Assembly (NCBI GenBank): GCA_965652545.1
Contig: CBFGWV010000073.1
Location: 1-17,430, forward strand
DNA length: 17,430 bases
Direction: 5' to 3'
Origin: CBFGWV01 sp965652545
GTDB taxonomy: Bacteria; Pseudomonadota; Gammaproteobacteria; Competibacterales; Competibacteraceae
Each line of letters starts with the position of its first letter. The stretch's first letter is position 1. Shown piece by piece: positions 14,807 through 17,430 of this stretch. The notes beneath the pieces were generated by a model that saw nothing but the letters and a program-made list of their open reading frames with translations, did not search any database and was not told the DNA's origin. The translations under genes and the position numbers were made by a program.

Positions 14807-15817
14807 ATGTTCCTATTTATCTTCCGACGGGTCGGGCTGTTGATTCCGACCTTCATCGGCGTAACGCTCATCGCGTTCGCATTGATACATCTCATCCCCG
14901 GCGACCCGGTGGATCTGCTGGCCGGCGAGCGGGGTATCACACCCGAACGCAAAGCCGTTTTGATGGCCCAACTGGGCCTGGACCGGCCGTTGTACGTGCA
15001 GTACTTCAGTTACCTGTTCAACGTCTTCCAGGGCGATCTGGGCAACTCCCTGGTGACCCGTACGCCGGTGCTGGAGGATTTCCTCACCCGCTTCCCGGCG
15101 ACGCTGGAGCTGTCGATCTGCGCCATGCTCTTCGCCGTCGGCCTGGGTGTGCCGATGGGCATCATCGCGGCCATTCGTCGCGGTACGGTGTTCGACCACT
15201 CCGTGATGGGGCTGTCGCTGACCGGTTATTCCATGCCGATCTTCTGGTGGGCGTTGCTGCTCATTCTGTTGTTTTCCGTCAACCTTGGCTGGACGCCGGT
15301 ATCGGGGCGCATTTCGGTCATGTTCTGGATAGAGCCGGTGACCGGCTTCCTGTTGATCGACACTTTGCTGGCCGGTGACGTCGACGCCTTTTGGTCCGCA
15401 CTGCGTCACTTGATTCTCCCGACCATCGTACTGGGCACCATCCCGTTGGCAGTGATCGCGCGCATGACACGCTCGGCGATGATGGAGGTGGTGCGCGAGG
15501 ACTATATCCGTGTCGCCCGCGCCAAGGGCTTGGCGCCGTTTCGCGTCATCGCGGTACACGCGTTGCGTAATGCCTTGATCCCCGTGGTTACGGTCATCGG
15601 CCTGCAGATCGGTGTGCTGCTGGCCGGCGCCATCCTCACCGAGACGATCTTCGCCTGGCCCGGGGTGGGCAAGTGGCTGATCGACTCCATCCAGCGCCGC
15701 GACTACCCCTCCGTGCAAGGGGGCATTTTGCTGGTGGCCAGCATCGTCATGCTGGTCAACCTGATCGTGGACCTGCTCTACGGCCTGATCAACCCCAGGA
15801 TCCGCCATGCCCGCTGA
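14807..15817 (+). CDS. dppB: Dipeptide ABC transporter permease DppB
   Basis: A 336-residue inner-membrane permease (E. coli DppB 339). It starts FIFRRVGLLIPTFIGVTLIAFALIHLIPGDPV in two parts visible at 4-35: the first helix and the IPGDP motif of the family. A periplasmic segment, LAGERGITPERKAVLM (38-53), follows. Further helices lie around 101-122, 136-160, 203-221, 256-280 and 305-327. The EAA loop is EDYIRVARAKGLAPFRVIAVHALRNA (231-256). It ends LINPRIRHAR. The ATG has only a weak AGG-type ribosome site 4 bases upstream, after the intergenic hairpin. It overlaps dppC by 11 bases, so coupling with dppC is probable. Confidence 0.96.
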   Translation: MFLFIFRRVGLLIPTFIGVTLIAFALIHLIPGDPVDLLAGERGITPERKAVLMAQLGLDRPLYVQYFSYLFNVFQGDLGNSLVTRTPVLEDFLTRFPATLELSICAMLFAVGLGVPMGIIAAIRRGTVFDHSVMGLSLTGYSMPIFWWALLLILLFSVNLGWTPVSGRISVMFWIEPVTGFLLIDTLLAGDVDAFWSALRHLILPTIVLGTIPLAVIARMTRSAMMEVVREDYIRVARAKGLAPFRVIAVHALRNALIPVVTVIGLQIGVLLAGAILTETIFAWPGVGKWLIDSIQRRDYPSVQGGILLVASIVMLVNLIVDLLYGLINPRIRHAR

Positions 15818-16739
15818 TTCTCTCAACGTCACCGAAGCGGCACGCGAAGAGCTTGCCGCCAGCCTCAACGCACCGCAGCCGCCAGGGCCGATTCGCGAGT
15901 TCTGGTCCCACTTCTCGCAGAACGCCGGGGCGGTGGCCGGGCTGTTCATCATCCTCCTCATGGTCCTGATAGCCGTGCTGGCGCCGTGGATCGCCCCGCA
16001 TGCGCCGCATATCCAGGACCGCGGCGCACTGCTGCTGCCACCGGCCTGGCTGGATGGAGGCAGTTGGACCTACGTGCTGGGCACCGACGATGTCGGCCGC
16101 GACATGCTCTCGCGCCTGATGTACGGCGCCAGGGTGTCGCTGCTGGTGGGCTGCATCGTGGTCACCTTGTCGCTTGGGGCGGGCATTGCCCTGGGGCTGG
16201 TGGCCGGCTTCTTCCGCGGCGCGGTCGAGACGCTGATCATGCGTTTGATGGACATCATGCTGGCACTGCCCAGCCTGTTGCTGGCCATCGCGATCGTGGC
16301 GATTCTTGGACCCGGTCTGGGCAACGCGATGATCGCCATCGCCATCGTCGTGCTGCCGCATTACGTGCGGCTGACGCGGGCGGCGGTCATCACCGAAACC
16401 GGCAAGGACTACGTCACCGCCAGCCGCGTGGCCGGTGCCGGCTTGCTGCGGCAGATGTTCATCAACGTGCTGCCCAACTGCATGGCACCGCTGATCGTCC
16501 AGGCGACGCTGGGTTTTTCCTCGGCCATTCTCGATGCCGCCGCACTGGGCTTTCTAGGTCTTGGTGCGCAACCGCCCACACCGGAGTGGGGGACCATGCT
16601 GGCCGATGCACGGCAGTTCATCCAGCGCGCCTGGTGGGTGGTGACCTTCCCGGGGCTCGCCATTCTCATCACCGTGCTTGCATTCAATTTGATGGGCGAC
16701 GGCTTGCGCGATGCCCTTGACCCGAAGTTGAAACGCTGA
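15807..16739 (+). CDS. dppC: Dipeptide ABC transporter permease DppC
   Basis: A 310-residue inner-membrane permease (E. coli DppC 300). A cytoplasmic N-terminus (1-40) is followed by helix 1 (43-63), the short periplasmic segment, and VLGTDDVGRDMLSRLMYGAR (90-109), the conserved entry to the transmembrane core. The EAA loop is KDYVTASRVAGAGLLRQMFIN (200-220). It ends GDGLRDALDPKLKR. It lacks the long insert of the permease encoded at 4691-5890. AGGA lies 6 bases before the ATG; the gene overlaps dppB by 11 bases and its TGA overlaps the ATG of dppD by one base (TGATG). It pairs with DppB to form the channel. Confidence 0.96.
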   Translation: MPADSLNVTEAAREELAASLNAPQPPGPIREFWSHFSQNAGAVAGLFIILLMVLIAVLAPWIAPHAPHIQDRGALLLPPAWLDGGSWTYVLGTDDVGRDMLSRLMYGARVSLLVGCIVVTLSLGAGIALGLVAGFFRGAVETLIMRLMDIMLALPSLLLAIAIVAILGPGLGNAMIAIAIVVLPHYVRLTRAAVITETGKDYVTASRVAGAGLLRQMFINVLPNCMAPLIVQATLGFSSAILDAAALGFLGLGAQPPTPEWGTMLADARQFIQRAWWVVTFPGLAILITVLAFNLMGDGLRDALDPKLKR

Positions 16740-17430
16740 TGGCTCTTCTCGATATCGAAAACCTCACTGTGGAGTTCGGCTCCGAGGCCGCGCCGTTCCG
16801 CGCCGTGGACAACGTCACTCTGGCCGTGGACGAGGGCGATGTGGTCGGCATCGTGGGCGAGTCCGGCTCCGGCAAGTCGGTCTCGTCCCTGGCCATCATG
16901 GGCTTGATCGACTTCCCCGGGCGGGTGCGCGCCGAGCGCATGTTCTTCGCCGAGACCGACCTGGCCGGCTTGTCCGCCAAGGCCCGCCGCACGCTGGTGG
17001 GCAAGGACATCGCGATGATCTTCCAAGATCCGATGACCTCGCTGAACCCATGTTTCACCGTCGGCTTCCAGATCATGGAAACGCTCAAGGTGCATGAGGG
17101 CGGCACGCGCAAGTCGCGGCGCGAGCGCGCCATCGAGTTGCTCAAGCAAGTCGGCATCCCCGACCCGGTGAGCCGCCTGGAAGCCTTCCCCCACCAGCTC
17201 TCTGGCGGCATGAGCCAGCGGGTGATGATCGCCATCGCGATCGCCTGCAACCCGCGGCTGCTCATCGCCGACGAACCCACTACCGCGCTCGATGTGACCA
17301 TCCAGGCGCAGATCATGAGCTTGCTGAGCAACCTGCAGGCGGCCCGCCGCATGGCCTTGCTGCTCATCACCCACGACCTGGCCGTGGTGGCCGAAACCTG
17401 CCAGCGGGTGGTGGTCATGTACGCCGGTCA
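16739..17430 (+). CDS. dppD: Dipeptide ABC transporter ATPase DppD, cut by window edge
   Basis: The first 230 residues of a cytoplasmic ATPase; E. coli DppD has about 327, so roughly 100 residues lie outside. It starts MALLDIENLTVEFG, as DppD does. Walker A GESGSGKS (40-47), Q-loop Q96 in IFQDPMTSLNPC (94-105), signature LSGGMSQR (154-161), Walker B LLIADEP (174-180), D-loop TALD and switch His212 are all intact. The open frame runs through the last base of the window. The ATG overlaps the dppC stop by one base. A dppF gene is expected next, because this protein has a single domain, unlike the fused ATPase at 8943-10844. Confidence 0.96.
   Translation, partial: MALLDIENLTVEFGSEAAPFRAVDNVTLAVDEGDVVGIVGESGSGKSVSSLAIMGLIDFPGRVRAERMFFAETDLAGLSAKARRTLVGKDIAMIFQDPMTSLNPCFTVGFQIMETLKVHEGGTRKSRRERAIELLKQVGIPDPVSRLEAFPHQLSGGMSQRVMIAIAIACNPRLLIADEPTTALDVTIQAQIMSLLSNLQAARRMALLLITHDLAVVAETCQRVVVMYAG

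Overview
The window looks like chromosomal DNA of a GC-rich gammaproteobacterium. The best guide is the right-hand operon, whose proteins agree almost residue for residue in motif and length with enterobacterial DppA, DppB, DppC and DppD. A purple-sulfur or Ectothiorhodospira-like lineage is a guess. I see no rRNA, tRNA, transposase, phage gene or CRISPR array.

Layout. From 142 to 12934 every gene reads on the minus strand, so it is best read right to left. An N-formylglutamate amidohydrolase-like protein (12119-12934) and a YbdK/GCS2-type carboxylate-amine ligase (10962-12095) form a tight pair. Next comes a complete peptide-type ABC importer: a fused two-domain ATPase, a 631-residue solute-binding protein, and two permeases, the second with a large periplasmic insert. 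Three GT-B glycosyltransferases follow (4594 down to 837): two MurG/GT28-like paralogues around one GT4 enzyme. A small DUF1801 protein (142-606) lies at the left end beyond a palindrome-rich spacer. On the plus strand, diverging from the amidohydrolase gene at about 13000, a classical dppABCD operon begins and runs off the right edge inside dppD.

The most unusual signal is non-coding. Three junctions on the minus-strand side (4616-4695, 5914-6043, 10855-10957) carry the same kind of element. Each has four or five tandem heptamers of the form TTTTNNG (two units of element B begin TGTT), then a spacer of 24 to 74 bases, then four heptamers in inverted orientation. Two elements use TTTTAGG/TTTTAAG and share landmarks in the spacer; the third uses TTTTCGG/TGTTCGG in both arms. 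All start at or within a few bases of the stop codon of the upstream gene and divide the long gene string into blocks. A different, unrelated hairpin repeat sits at 2008-2038.

How the genes may work together: two peptide importers of different lineages flank a ligase/amidohydrolase pair that makes and breaks amide bonds on small carboxylates. This fits uptake and remodelling of peptides or gamma-glutamyl-like amides, but the substrate is inference. The glycosyltransferases suggest a cell-surface or secreted glycan and may simply be neighbours.
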